Assembly (NCBI RefSeq): GCF_000425105.1
Contig: NZ_AULD01000017.1
Span: 1-64,000 of the forward strand
Length of the DNA: 64,000 nucleotides
Direction: 5' to 3'
DNA from: Agrococcus lahaulensis DSM 17612
GTDB taxonomy: Bacteria > Actinomycetota > Actinomycetes > Actinomycetales > Microbacteriaceae
Part shown: positions 45,485 through 53,061 of the stretch, piece by piece
Numbering within the stretch: position 1 is the stretch's first letter
Layout: the number at the start of each line of letters is the position of its first letter
Made by a program: the position numbers and the translations under genes
The notes under the pieces: generated by a model
Seen by the model: the letters and a program-made list of their open reading frames with translations, nothing else
The model's database searches: none
Told to the model about the DNA's origin: nothing

Positions 45485-46732
45485 ATGGCCGATGACCTCG
45501 ACGTGCTGCTGACCGACTCGAAGCGAGCCTCTCGCACCCTCGGCGTCGCGCCGGCGGGCCAGCGGCACGAGGCGATCCGCGCGATCGCGACCGCGATCGA
45601 GCACGCGACCGACCGCATCCTCGCCGCGAACGCCGAGGACCTCGAGCGCGGCCGCGAGAGCGGGCTCGCCGAGGGCATGCTCGACCGGCTGCTGCTCGAC
45701 GAGGCCCGCATCGCGGGGCTCGCCGCCGCCGCTCGCGCGCTCGCCGAGCTGCCCGACCCGATCGGCGAGGTGCTGCGCGAGCGCACGCTGCCCAACGGGC
45801 TCGAGCTCACCGAGGTGCGGGTGCCCTTCGGCGTCGTCGGCGTCATCTACGAGGCGCGCCCCAACGTCACGGTCGACCTCGCGTGCATCGGCCTCGGCTC
45901 GGGCAACGCCGTCGTGCTGCGCGGGGGATCGGCCGCCGAGCGCACGAACGCCGCGCTCGTCGAGGCGATCCAGGATGCGGTGGAGGGCGAGGGCCTGCCG
46001 CGCGAGGTCGTGCAGACGATCGACCGCTTCGGCCGCGACGGCGCCGGCCGCCTCATGCGCGCCCGCGGGCTCATCGACCTGCTCGTGCCGCGGGGGAGCG
46101 CCGCGCTCATCGACCGCGTCGTGACCGAGTCGACCGTGCCCGTCATCGAGACGGGCGCCGGCGTCGTGCACGCCTTCATCGACCGCGCAGCCGACCTCTC
46201 GATGGCGCTCGACATCGTGCTCAACGCCAAGACGCAGCGCACGAGCGTCTGCAACGCGCTCGAGACGGTGCTCGTGCACCGCGACATCGCCGAGACCGCC
46301 GTGCCGACGCTCGCCGTCGCGCTGCAGCAGGCGGGCGTCACGATCCACGCCGACGGCGAGCTCCCGGGCGTCGACGGCGCCGAGCCGCTCCGCGACGCCG
46401 GCTGGGCGACCGAGCACCTCTCGATGGACGTCGCGATCGGCGTCGTCGACGACCTCGACGCGGCGATCGAGCACGTCAACGCCTTCGGCACCCACCACAC
46501 CGACACGATCGTCACCGACGACGAGGACGCGGCGGCCCGGTTCCTCGCCGAGGTCGACTCCGCGGTCGTCATGCACAACGCATCCACCCGGTTCACCGAC
46601 GGCGGCGAGTTCGGCTTCGGCGCCGAGGTGGGCATCTCGACCCAGAAGGCGCACGCGCGCGGCCCGATGGGCCTGCCCGAGCTCACGAGCACGAAGTGGA
46701 TCGTGCGGGGCACCGGCCAGGTGCGGGCCTGA
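45485..46732 (+). CDS. proA: Glutamate-5-semialdehyde dehydrogenase (gamma-glutamyl phosphate reductase)
   Basis: A 415-residue NADPH-dependent reductase, second step of proline synthesis. The catalytic Cys is C256 in NAKTQRTSVCNALET. EVRVPFGVVGVIYEARPNVTVD and LRGGSAAERTNAAL are the nucleotide-site and family motifs, and FGTHHTDTIVT lies late in the chain. The length matches the family. The start is TAGGAT-CGAGGC-ATG (leaderless). It is separated from proB by one GNAT gene. Confidence 0.97.
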   Translation: MADDLDVLLTDSKRASRTLGVAPAGQRHEAIRAIATAIEHATDRILAANAEDLERGRESGLAEGMLDRLLLDEARIAGLAAAARALAELPDPIGEVLRERTLPNGLELTEVRVPFGVVGVIYEARPNVTVDLACIGLGSGNAVVLRGGSAAERTNAALVEAIQDAVEGEGLPREVVQTIDRFGRDGAGRLMRARGLIDLLVPRGSAALIDRVVTESTVPVIETGAGVVHAFIDRAADLSMALDIVLNAKTQRTSVCNALETVLVHRDIAETAVPTLAVALQQAGVTIHADGELPGVDGAEPLRDAGWATEHLSMDVAIGVVDDLDAAIEHVNAFGTHHTDTIVTDDEDAAARFLAEVDSAVVMHNASTRFTDGGEFGFGAEVGISTQKAHARGPMGLPELTSTKWIVRGTGQVRA

Positions 46733-46759
46733 CCGATCCGACCGCGATAGGCTTGCACC

Positions 46760-46954
46760 ATGACGCTGATCACGCTGACCTCGGCCCTGCTCGAGGCCTC
46801 GCTCGAGGCCGAGGGCGACGCCGCTTCGGGCTTCGGGCCCTACATCGCCGCGGGCATCACCGCCGCCGTCTTCATCATCTCGGCGATCGTGCTGCGATCG
46901 TTCCGCGACGTCGCGCACCGCTCCGAGCGGCACGACGTGCACGGCAACGCCTGA
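46760..46954 (+). CDS. Small single-pass membrane protein
   Basis: A 64-residue protein with an acidic N-terminus (LLEASLEAEGDAASGFG), one hydrophobic helix (YIAAGITAAVFIISAIVL) and a His/Arg-rich tail (RSFRDVAHRSERHDVHGNA). This predicts an outside N-terminus and a cytoplasmic tail. The start is TAGGCT-TGCACC-ATG, the leaderless pattern. It ends 9 bp before nadD and is probably cotranscribed with it. No family recognised. Confidence 0.75.
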   Translation: MTLITLTSALLEASLEAEGDAASGFGPYIAAGITAAVFIISAIVLRSFRDVAHRSERHDVHGNA

Positions 46955-46963
46955 TCCGCCTCC

Positions 46964-47560
46964 GTGGCTGAGCGCCGCCGACGCCTCGGCATCATGGGCG
47001 GCACGTTCGATCCCGTCCACAACGGCCACCTCGTCGCCGCGAGCGAGGTCGCGCATCACTTCGCGCTCGATGAGGTCGTCTTCGTGCCGACCGGCGAGCC
47101 CTACCAGAAGCGCAACGTCTCGCCGAGCGAGGATCGCTACCTCATGACGGTCATCGCGACGGCGTCGAACCCGCGCTTCCGCGTCAGCCGCATCGACATC
47201 GACCGCGGCGGGCCCACGTACACGATCGACACGCTCCGCGACGTGCGGGCAGCGCACCCCGACGCCGAGCTCTTCTTCATCACGGGGGCGGATGCGTTCA
47301 CCTCGATCGTGGAGTGGAAGGACGCCGACGAGCTGTGGGAGCTCGCGCACTTCGTCGCGGTCACCCGCCCGGGCCACCACCTGTCGGTGCAGGACTATCC
47401 GCGAGAGCGTGTCTCCGAGCTGGAGATCCCCGCCCTTGCGATATCCTCGACCGATTGCCGTGCGCGCGTCCGCGCCGGGTATCCCGTCTGGTATCTCGTG
47501 CCCGACGGGGTGGTTCAATACATCAGCAAGAACGACCTGTACCGGAGACTGACAGCATGA
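46964..47560 (+). CDS. nadD: Nicotinate-nucleotide adenylyltransferase
   Basis: A 198-residue enzyme that makes deamido-NAD from nicotinate mononucleotide and ATP. Nucleotidyltransferase motif [11 protein letters not shown] is at 12-22. [18 protein letters not shown] and the C-terminal [13 protein letters not shown] (SSTxxR type, with Cys where Ile or Glu is usual) fit the family. GTG 46964 lacks a strong ribosome site and may depend on the gene just before it. Its stop overlaps the next ATG (ATGA). Confidence 0.95.
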   Translation: MAERRRRLGIMGGTFDPVHNGHLVAASEVAHHFALDEVVFVPTGEPYQKRNVSPSEDRYLMTVIATASNPRFRVSRIDIDRGGPTYTIDTLRDVRAAHPDAELFFITGADAFTSIVEWKDADELWELAHFVAVTRPGHHLSVQDYPRERVSELEIPALAISSTDCRARVRAGYPVWYLVPDGVVQYISKNDLYRRLTA

Positions 47561-48771
47561 CCGATGCGAACGAGGGGCGCCCGCTCACCAGGCGCCAGCT
47601 TCGCGAGCTCGAGCGCGCTGCAGAGCTGGCCCGCACCGGCGGTGTCCCGCCGGTCCCCGATGCAGCCGAGCGCGAGCAGCTGAGCGACGAGCCCGAGCGC
47701 GTCGGCCGCCACTCGGCCCCGAGCGTCCCCGCGGCGCCGGAGGAGACGCAGCCCATCGAGCCGCTCGAGGCGCAGCTCGCCGTCGACGCGCCCGAGGCCG
47801 AGCCCTCCGCCGACGCCGACGCCGAGCCCGAGCTCGCGCCGCAGCCCGAGATCGCGCCCGAGCCCGCGCTGCAGCCCTCGAAGCCGCTCGGTCGCTTCTT
47901 CGGCCGCAAGAAGGCCGCCGAGGCGCCGCAGGCGCCGATCGACCTGTCCGAGACCGTCGCGATGGACCGCGTCGACGTCGACGAGGCCGAGCGCTCTGAG
48001 ATCATCGAGGCCGAGGTCGAGCCGGTCCCGCCCGCCCAGCGGCCGACCGCATCCGTGCCCGCGCCCTCGTCGGCGCGCCGCTCGAGCGTGCAGGTCGACG
48101 ACGTGCAGGGCCTCGACACCGTCGACGACCACGAGCTCGACAGCCTCGAGATCGACGAGGTCGTCGTCGAGCAGCCGCGCGTCTCGGCGCACCGCGTCGC
48201 CGAGTCGACGCCCGCGCAGCTCGAAGACAAGCGGGCTGCCGAGTCCGAGGACGAGCCGACCCCGACGGGCCCGAGCCGCGGCCAGTCGCAGCGCCTGCCG
48301 GTGATCGTCAACGTCGTCTCCGACACGTCCGAGCACCACATCGCCGACCTCCGCGACCAGGGCGTCGCCACGAGCGGCGGCGGCTCGTCGACCTCGTCCT
48401 TCACCGCGAACGCGCTCGTGCTGCCCGCCGGCACCGACAGCCCCGACTTCCAGCTCGAGGGCGAGGACGGCCTGCTCGTCACCGGCTCGATCGACGTGCC
48501 CGAGGGCTTCGCCTCCTCGGGTCGCGGCAGCGCCTCGATCGACGGCAGCGACGTCGACGCCGAGGTCGCCGAGGGCGAGGTGACGAGCCCCGAGACCGCG
48601 CCCGTGCGCGCGTCGAAGGCCGTGTCGTCGTACGCGAACGCGCGCGTGCAGATCGCGCCGCAGAAGCAGCGCACGAACGTCGTCCCAGTCGCGATCGGCG
48701 CGGGCGCCGGCGTGTTCGTCGCGGGCGTCGTCGGCGTCATCGTCTGGGCCCTCTCGCAGGGGATCCTCTGA
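47557..48771 (+). CDS. Large mostly disordered, membrane-anchored protein between nadD and rsfS
   Basis: A 404-residue protein. It starts with a charged helix ([20 protein letters not shown]), followed by about 330 residues rich in Ala, Glu, Pro, Asp and Ser with little predicted order. A short basic patch (GRFFGRKKA) sits near residue 110. One C-terminal membrane helix ([25 protein letters not shown]) anchors it. Similar hypothetical proteins occur between nadD and rsfS in related actinobacteria. It may be a cytoplasmic tail-anchored scaffold. It is coupled to nadD by an ATGA overlap and is 16 bp from rsfS. Confidence 0.75.
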   Translation: MTDANEGRPLTRRQLRELERAAELARTGGVPPVPDAAEREQLSDEPERVGRHSAPSVPAAPEETQPIEPLEAQLAVDAPEAEPSADADAEPELAPQPEIAPEPALQPSKPLGRFFGRKKAAEAPQAPIDLSETVAMDRVDVDEAERSEIIEAEVEPVPPAQRPTASVPAPSSARRSSVQVDDVQGLDTVDDHELDSLEIDEVVVEQPRVSAHRVAESTPAQLEDKRAAESEDEPTPTGPSRGQSQRLPVIVNVVSDTSEHHIADLRDQGVATSGGGSSTSSFTANALVLPAGTDSPDFQLEGEDGLLVTGSIDVPEGFASSGRGSASIDGSDVDAEVAEGEVTSPETAPVRASKAVSSYANARVQIAPQKQRTNVVPVAIGAGAGVFVAGVVGVIVWALSQGIL

Positions 48772-48787
48772 ACATCAGGAGTGCACG

Positions 48788-49168
48788 ATGAGTGCCGATC
48801 AGCGGGCGATCGAACTCGCCCGAGCCGCGGCGCGCGCCGCCGACAAGGCGCTCGCCGTCGATCAGGTGGCGCTCGACGTCTCGGGCCAGCTGCCGCTCAC
48901 CGACGTCTTCCTCATCGCGACGGGCCGCAACGAGCGGCAGGTGAGCGCGATCGCGCGCGAGGTCGAGGACGCGCTCATCGTCGACGGCGCGAAGCCGATC
49001 CGCCGCGAGGGCCGCGCGGACGGCCGCTGGGTGCTGCTCGACTTCTCCGACATCGTCGTGCACATCTTCCACGAGGAGGAGCGCACCTACTACCAGCTCG
49101 AGCGGCTCTGGCGCGATGCGCCGGTCGTCGACCTGCAGCTGCCCGAGGCCCCCGCCACCGCCGAGTAG
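48788..49168 (+). CDS. rsfS: Ribosomal silencing factor RsfS
   Basis: A 126-residue protein of the Iojap/RsfS family that binds L14 and blocks subunit joining under starvation. ARAAADKALAVDQVALDVSG, LTDVFLIATGRNERQVSAIA, GRWVLLDFSDIVVHIFHEEER and YYQLERLW are the family signatures. ATG 48788 has AGGAG upstream. It is the last gene of the nadD operon, a common bacterial pairing. Confidence 0.96.
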   Translation: MSADQRAIELARAAARAADKALAVDQVALDVSGQLPLTDVFLIATGRNERQVSAIAREVEDALIVDGAKPIRREGRADGRWVLLDFSDIVVHIFHEEERTYYQLERLWRDAPVVDLQLPEAPATAE

Positions 49169-49220
49169 CGCCCCGCTGCAGCGGACCGCTGCCTTAGCGC
49201 GCGAGTGCCCCACCGGCACC

Positions 49221-49277
49221 GGTCAACTCCGCGCCTGAGTGGTCAACTCCGCGCCTGAGTGGTCACTCGAAGTGACC
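49221..49277. repeat. Exact 20-bp tandem duplication plus palindrome
   Basis: GGTCAACTCCGCGCCTGAGT occurs twice in a row (49221-49240, 49241-49260). It is followed at once by the palindrome GGTCACTCGAAGTGACC (49261-49277), so GGTCA starts all three units. It lies between the convergent rsfS and amidase genes. No gene is visible in 49169-49318. Confidence 0.8.
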
Positions 49278-49318
49278 TCGCAAGGTCGCGGGGGCCCGAA
49301 GCTGACCGGCCTGACGGC

Positions 49319-51256
49319 TCAGGCCCGCCAGAACGCTCCCGCGTCGCCGCCGCGGGCGCGAACGAGCGCGACGGCCATGCTGCCGCGCCCGCGGGCGGTG
49401 AAGCGGTCGCCCTCGATCGTCGGCTCCGCCTGGGCGCCGTCGATCCAGAGCGCGATGGCGTCGCCCGTCGCGCGACCCGAGACCGTGAGCTCGTCGCCGT
49501 CGCGGGTCACGAGCAGCTCGACGCTCGCGTCGTCAGCGCCGCCGAGCGCGGTCCAGCGCGTCGCCGGCAGCTCCGGCGTCCGGGGCGGCACGGTGCGCCG
49601 CTGCCGCTGCGCCTCGATCGCGAGCCCGATGCGCAGCAGGCGCTCGTCGTCGTAGGGCCGGCCGGCGATCGTGAGCCCGACGGGCATCCCGATGTCGCGC
49701 ACGGTGCCCATCGGCACCGTGACGGTCGGGATGCCGAAGTGCCGCCACACGAGGTTGCCGTTCGCGACCCACGTGCCGTTGCGCCACGCGAGCTCCGCCG
49801 AGGCGGGGTTCGTGTCGGCGTCGGCGGGTGCGACGTCGGCGAGCGTCGGCATCACGACGACGTCGATCCCGTTCGCGTCGAGCCACTCGTCCCAGTCGAG
49901 GCGGCGCGTCTCCTCGAGCCCCGCGATGCCGGCCGCCATCGCGGGGATGTCCTCGAGCTCGGGCACGGGCAGCGAGGGGAACTCGGCGAGGTCGATGCTC
50001 GCCGCGGGCTCGAACGCGGGCGAGCTGCGCTCGAAGCGGTCGGGGAGGGCACCGGGCGGATGCGGGAAGATGCGCTCGCCGTCGACGTCGCGCAAGTGCG
50101 TCAGGGCCGGATCGCCGTTGCGCTGCAGGAAGCCCTCCCAGGCCCACACCGCGAGCTCGCGCAGCTCGCTCTCGATGAAGCGGGGCGGGACGATGCCGCG
50201 GTCCAGGATGTGAGGCGCGCCGTCGCGATCGCCCTCGTAGTTCGACACGAGCGGCAGGTCGGTCTCGACGACGGTCGCGCCCGCGGCGCGCAGGTCGTCG
50301 GCCATGGCGCGCCAGAGCTCGAGCACGCTCTCGCGCGTCGGGATGGGGGTGCGGAGCTCCCGGTCGCCGCCGATGTACATGCGCGGCACCGCGATCGTGA
50401 GGCCGGCCAGGGGCGCGGGCTCGAGCGCCGCGAACGAGGCCGGCCGCACGTCGGCCACGGCCGGCACGTCGAGCCACGGCTGCTGTCGCCAGAAGTCACC
50501 GTCGGTGCGCTCGTCCGGCACCACGACCGCGTCGAGCGCCGCGAGCAGGTCGGCCATCGAGCGGGTGTGCGGCACGACGACGTCCATCGTGGGCACGAGC
50601 GCCCAGTTGCCGCGCATCGAGATGAGGCCGCGGGAGGGCGTGTAGGCGCACAGCGCGTTGCAGCTCGCAGGCGCCCGGCCCGACGACCACGTCTCCTCGC
50701 CGAGCCCGATGACGCCGATCGAGGCGCCGGTCGCGCTGCCGGAGCCGTTGGAGGAGCCGGAGCCGAACGCGCTCGTCAGCCACTCGGCGCTGTAGGGGCT
50801 CTCGGCGCGGCCGCGGAGGCCCCGCTGCATGCCGCCGTTCGCCATCGGGGGCATCGTCGTGAGGCCGATGAGCACCGCCCCGGCCGCGCGCATCCGCTCG
50901 ATCGCGAACGCGTCCTCGCCGGCCACGAGGTGCTCGAAGGCGGGGCTCCCGGCCGAGACCGTCATGCCGCGCACCGAGTAGCTCTCCTTCGCGGTGAACG
51001 GGATGCCGTCGAGCGGCCCGGCGGCACGGCCGGCGCGGATCCGCGCGTCGGCGGCCGCCGCCGCCTCGAACACGTCGGGCGCGAGCACGGGCACGGCGTT
51101 CAGGCAAGGGCCTGCGACGTCGAACGCGGCGATCCGCGCGAGCGTGAGCGCCGCGAGCTCGGTGGCGGTCGTCCGCCCCGCGTCGAGCTCGGCCCGCAGC
51201 GAGCGCACGCTCGCCTCGACGAGCCGCACGCCATCCTCCGAAGGCACCTCGCTCAC
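49319..51256 (-). CDS. Amidase-signature family hydrolase, possible N-carbamoylputrescine amidase
   Basis: A 645-residue amidase-signature enzyme. The catalytic Lys is in DGIPFTAKES, the cis-Ser in GSGSSNGSGSATGA, and the nucleophile Ser region is GEETWSSGRAPAS, a variant of the usual TGGSIR motif that keeps the serine in register. A C-terminal addition of about 90 residues (after RTVPPRTPELPA) looks beta-rich. Its GTG overlaps the stop of an agmatine-deiminase-like gene (GTGA), so the two act together. I infer hydrolysis of N-carbamoylputrescine, which elsewhere is done by an unrelated nitrilase-type enzyme. Other amides are possible. Confidence 0.85.
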   Translation of the reverse strand: MSEVPSEDGVRLVEASVRSLRAELDAGRTTATELAALTLARIAAFDVAGPCLNAVPVLAPDVFEAAAAADARIRAGRAAGPLDGIPFTAKESYSVRGMTVSAGSPAFEHLVAGEDAFAIERMRAAGAVLIGLTTMPPMANGGMQRGLRGRAESPYSAEWLTSAFGSGSSNGSGSATGASIGVIGLGEETWSSGRAPASCNALCAYTPSRGLISMRGNWALVPTMDVVVPHTRSMADLLAALDAVVVPDERTDGDFWRQQPWLDVPAVADVRPASFAALEPAPLAGLTIAVPRMYIGGDRELRTPIPTRESVLELWRAMADDLRAAGATVVETDLPLVSNYEGDRDGAPHILDRGIVPPRFIESELRELAVWAWEGFLQRNGDPALTHLRDVDGERIFPHPPGALPDRFERSSPAFEPAASIDLAEFPSLPVPELEDIPAMAAGIAGLEETRRLDWDEWLDANGIDVVVMPTLADVAPADADTNPASAELAWRNGTWVANGNLVWRHFGIPTVTVPMGTVRDIGMPVGLTIAGRPYDDERLLRIGLAIEAQRQRRTVPPRTPELPATRWTALGGADDASVELLVTRDGDELTVSGRATGDAIALWIDGAQAEPTIEGDRFTARGRGSMAVALVRARGGDAGAFWRA

Positions 51257-52278
51257 GAGGCGCTCCTCGGCTGCTGCTGCGTGATGCAGTGGATGCCGCC
51301 GCCGCGCGCGAAGAGCTCGCGGGCGTCGAAGGTCACGGCGCGCCGCCCCGGGTAGACCGCCTCGAGCACCTCGCGCGCGCCCTCGTCGGCGGCGGGGTCG
51401 TCGAAGCCGCACACGATGACGCCGTCGTTCACGATCACGTGGTTGACGTACGACCAGTCGACCCAGCCCTCGCCGTCGCGGAGCGTCGCGGGCGCGGGCA
51501 GCGGCACGACCTCGAGCCGAGCGCCGCTCGCGTCGACCGCCTCGGCGAGCAGCCTCGCGGTGTCGCGCGAGACGGCGTGGTCGGGATGCTCGGGGGAGCG
51601 CTGGTCATGCACGAGCACGCGGCCGTCCCCGACGAGCGACGCGACGATGTCGACGTGGCCGCGCGTGCCGTAGCGCTCGTAGTCGCGCGTGAGGCCGCGG
51701 GGGAGCCAGATGGGATGCGTCGCACCGATCGTGCGCTCGAGCTCCGCCTCGACCTCGGCGCGCGAGATGCCGGGGTTCCGGCCCGGGTCGAGCTGCACCG
51801 TCTCGGTGAGCAGCACGGTGCCGCGGCCGTCGACGTGGATGGCGCCGCCCTCGTTGATGAGCGGGGAGGGGATGCGCTCAGCGCCGGCGAGCTCCGCCAC
51901 GAGCGAGCCGATCCGCGCGTCGTGCTCCCAGCTCGCCCAGTCCTGCGCGCCCCAGCCGTTGAAGACCCAGTCGACCGCGCCGAGCCTGCCGCGCTCGTCG
52001 AGCACGAAGGTCGGGCCGATGTCGCGCATCCACGCGTCGTCGAGCGGCGCCTCGACGATCGTCACGGCGCTCGAGAGCAGCCGTCGCGCGACGCCCAGCT
52101 CGTCGGCGTCGACGATCATCGTCACGGGCTCGAACTCGCTCGCGGCGTTCGCGACCGCCGCCCAGGCCTCGTGCGCCGCCGCGGCCTCGGCGGGCGAGTC
52201 GCCGGCGTTCGGGCCGTGCGGGAACGCCATCCACAGCCGCTCGTGCGGCGCCGACTCCACGGGCATGCGCCAGGACAT
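51253..52278 (-). CDS. Agmatine deiminase family protein
   Basis: A 341-residue guanidine-modifying enzyme (AguA/PAD_porph family) that converts agmatine to N-carbamoylputrescine and ammonia. Typical motifs are WMAFPHG, DDAWMRDIGPTFV, NEGGAIHVDG (usually EGGN, here Ala), YGTRGHVD, and the catalytic Cys331 in GGGIHCITQQ. ATG 52278 has GGGAGACGG upstream. It is first in a two-gene unit with the amidase and is divergent from a TetR gene, with a 20-bp palindrome between them. Context with an amine oxidase and permease supports a polyamine role. Confidence 0.88.
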   Translation of the reverse strand: MSWRMPVESAPHERLWMAFPHGPNAGDSPAEAAAAHEAWAAVANAASEFEPVTMIVDADELGVARRLLSSAVTIVEAPLDDAWMRDIGPTFVLDERGRLGAVDWVFNGWGAQDWASWEHDARIGSLVAELAGAERIPSPLINEGGAIHVDGRGTVLLTETVQLDPGRNPGISRAEVEAELERTIGATHPIWLPRGLTRDYERYGTRGHVDIVASLVGDGRVLVHDQRSPEHPDHAVSRDTARLLAEAVDASGARLEVVPLPAPATLRDGEGWVDWSYVNHVIVNDGVIVCGFDDPAADEGAREVLEAVYPGRRAVTFDARELFARGGGIHCITQQQPRSAS

Positions 52279-52302
52279 CCGTCTCCCATCATCGCGATCG
52301 CG

Positions 52303-52322
52303 TATTGATCGGTTGATCAATA
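52303..52322. promoter_or_regulatory. Operator 1: perfect-arm 20-bp palindrome
   Basis: TATTGATCGGTTGATCAATA has 8-bp arms with a 4-bp centre. It lies in the 84-bp gap between the agmatine deiminase gene and the TetR gene. TAGTCT overlaps its right edge as a possible -10. An almost identical site lies before the amine oxidase gene. Confidence 0.8.
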
Positions 52323-52362
52323 GTCTGGGTCGACAAGTTACTGTGGTCGCGGCGAGGAAGCA

Positions 52363-52989
52363 ATGACCCCAGCGAAGCGAGTGCGGAAGAGTCCCGAGGA
52401 GCGGCGCGCCGACGTGTACGGCGCGGCGCGCGCGATCGCGCTCGAATCCGGCCTGAGCGCCGTCACCCAGCGCGCGGTCGCCGAGCGCGCCGGGGTCGCG
52501 CCCGGGCTCGTCACGCACTACGCCGGCCGCATGGAGCTCCTGGTCGCCGAGATCTTCCACGACATCGCGCAGGAGGAGCTCGAGACCGTGCGGTCGAGCG
52601 TCGATGCCGTGGACGGCGACGACGTCGAGCGCGTCATCGCGCTCCTGCACGGGCTCATCCGCGACTACCGCCGCGACGTCGCGCTCGTGTGGCTCGACGG
52701 CTGGAGCCTGTCGCGCCGCAACGAGGAGCTCGCCGCGACGCTCGTCGACCAGGCGCGCGCGTGGGAGGACTTCGTCGCGGGCGTCTTCGAGCGAGGGGAT
52801 GCCTCGGGCGCCTTCCGCGCGCCGGACCCCCTCGCGCTCGCGCGCTTCGTGATCGGCGCGACCGACGGCTTGAGCGCGCAGGCGACCGTGTGGGCCGGGC
52901 ACGAGGAGGAGACGGTGCGCTACGTCACGCGCACGGTCGCGGGGCTGCTCGGCATCCCGAGCTCGGCGCTCGCCCGCGCCGCCTATTGA
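52363..52989 (+). CDS. TetR/AcrR-family regulator of the polyamine module
   Basis: A 208-residue regulator. The helix-turn-helix is RADVYGAARAIALESGLSAVTQRAVAERAGVAPGLVTHYAGRMELL (in order, about residues 13-58). The C-terminal domain, with WLDGWSLSRRNEELAATLVDQARAWEDFVAGVFE, is of the BetI/TetR_C type seen in regulators that sense small cationic ligands. ATG 52363 follows GAGGAAG. Palindromes on both sides of the gene, one overlapping its own stop codon, suggest it represses itself, the deiminase-amidase unit and the oxidase-permease unit. Confidence 0.9.
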   Translation: MTPAKRVRKSPEERRADVYGAARAIALESGLSAVTQRAVAERAGVAPGLVTHYAGRMELLVAEIFHDIAQEELETVRSSVDAVDGDDVERVIALLHGLIRDYRRDVALVWLDGWSLSRRNEELAATLVDQARAWEDFVAGVFERGDASGAFRAPDPLALARFVIGATDGLSAQATVWAGHEEETVRYVTRTVAGLLGIPSSALARAAY

Positions 52990-53003
52990 TCATCTGACCA
53001 ATA
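52984..53003. promoter_or_regulatory. Operator 2: palindrome overlapping the TetR stop codon
   Basis: TATTGATCATCTGACCAATA matches operator 1 in both arms, with one mismatch and a different 4-bp centre. It begins in the last sense codon of the TetR gene, includes its TGA, and is followed by TAGTGT (53002-53007), a likely -10 for the amine oxidase gene. Confidence 0.78.
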
Positions 53004-53061
53004 GTGTGCGACACTCGCTCCCGCGGCGCTGAGCAGCGCCGACGAGGGAGGGATCCACACC

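Noticed and set aside
44519-47518. 999-codon minus-strand frame
   Set aside because: Antisense to proB, GNAT, proA and nadD, all of which have strong family motifs.
49174-49185. Terminator after rsfS (CCGCTGCAGCGG)
   Set aside because: The palindrome has no room for a loop, so it is unlikely to form a useful hairpin.
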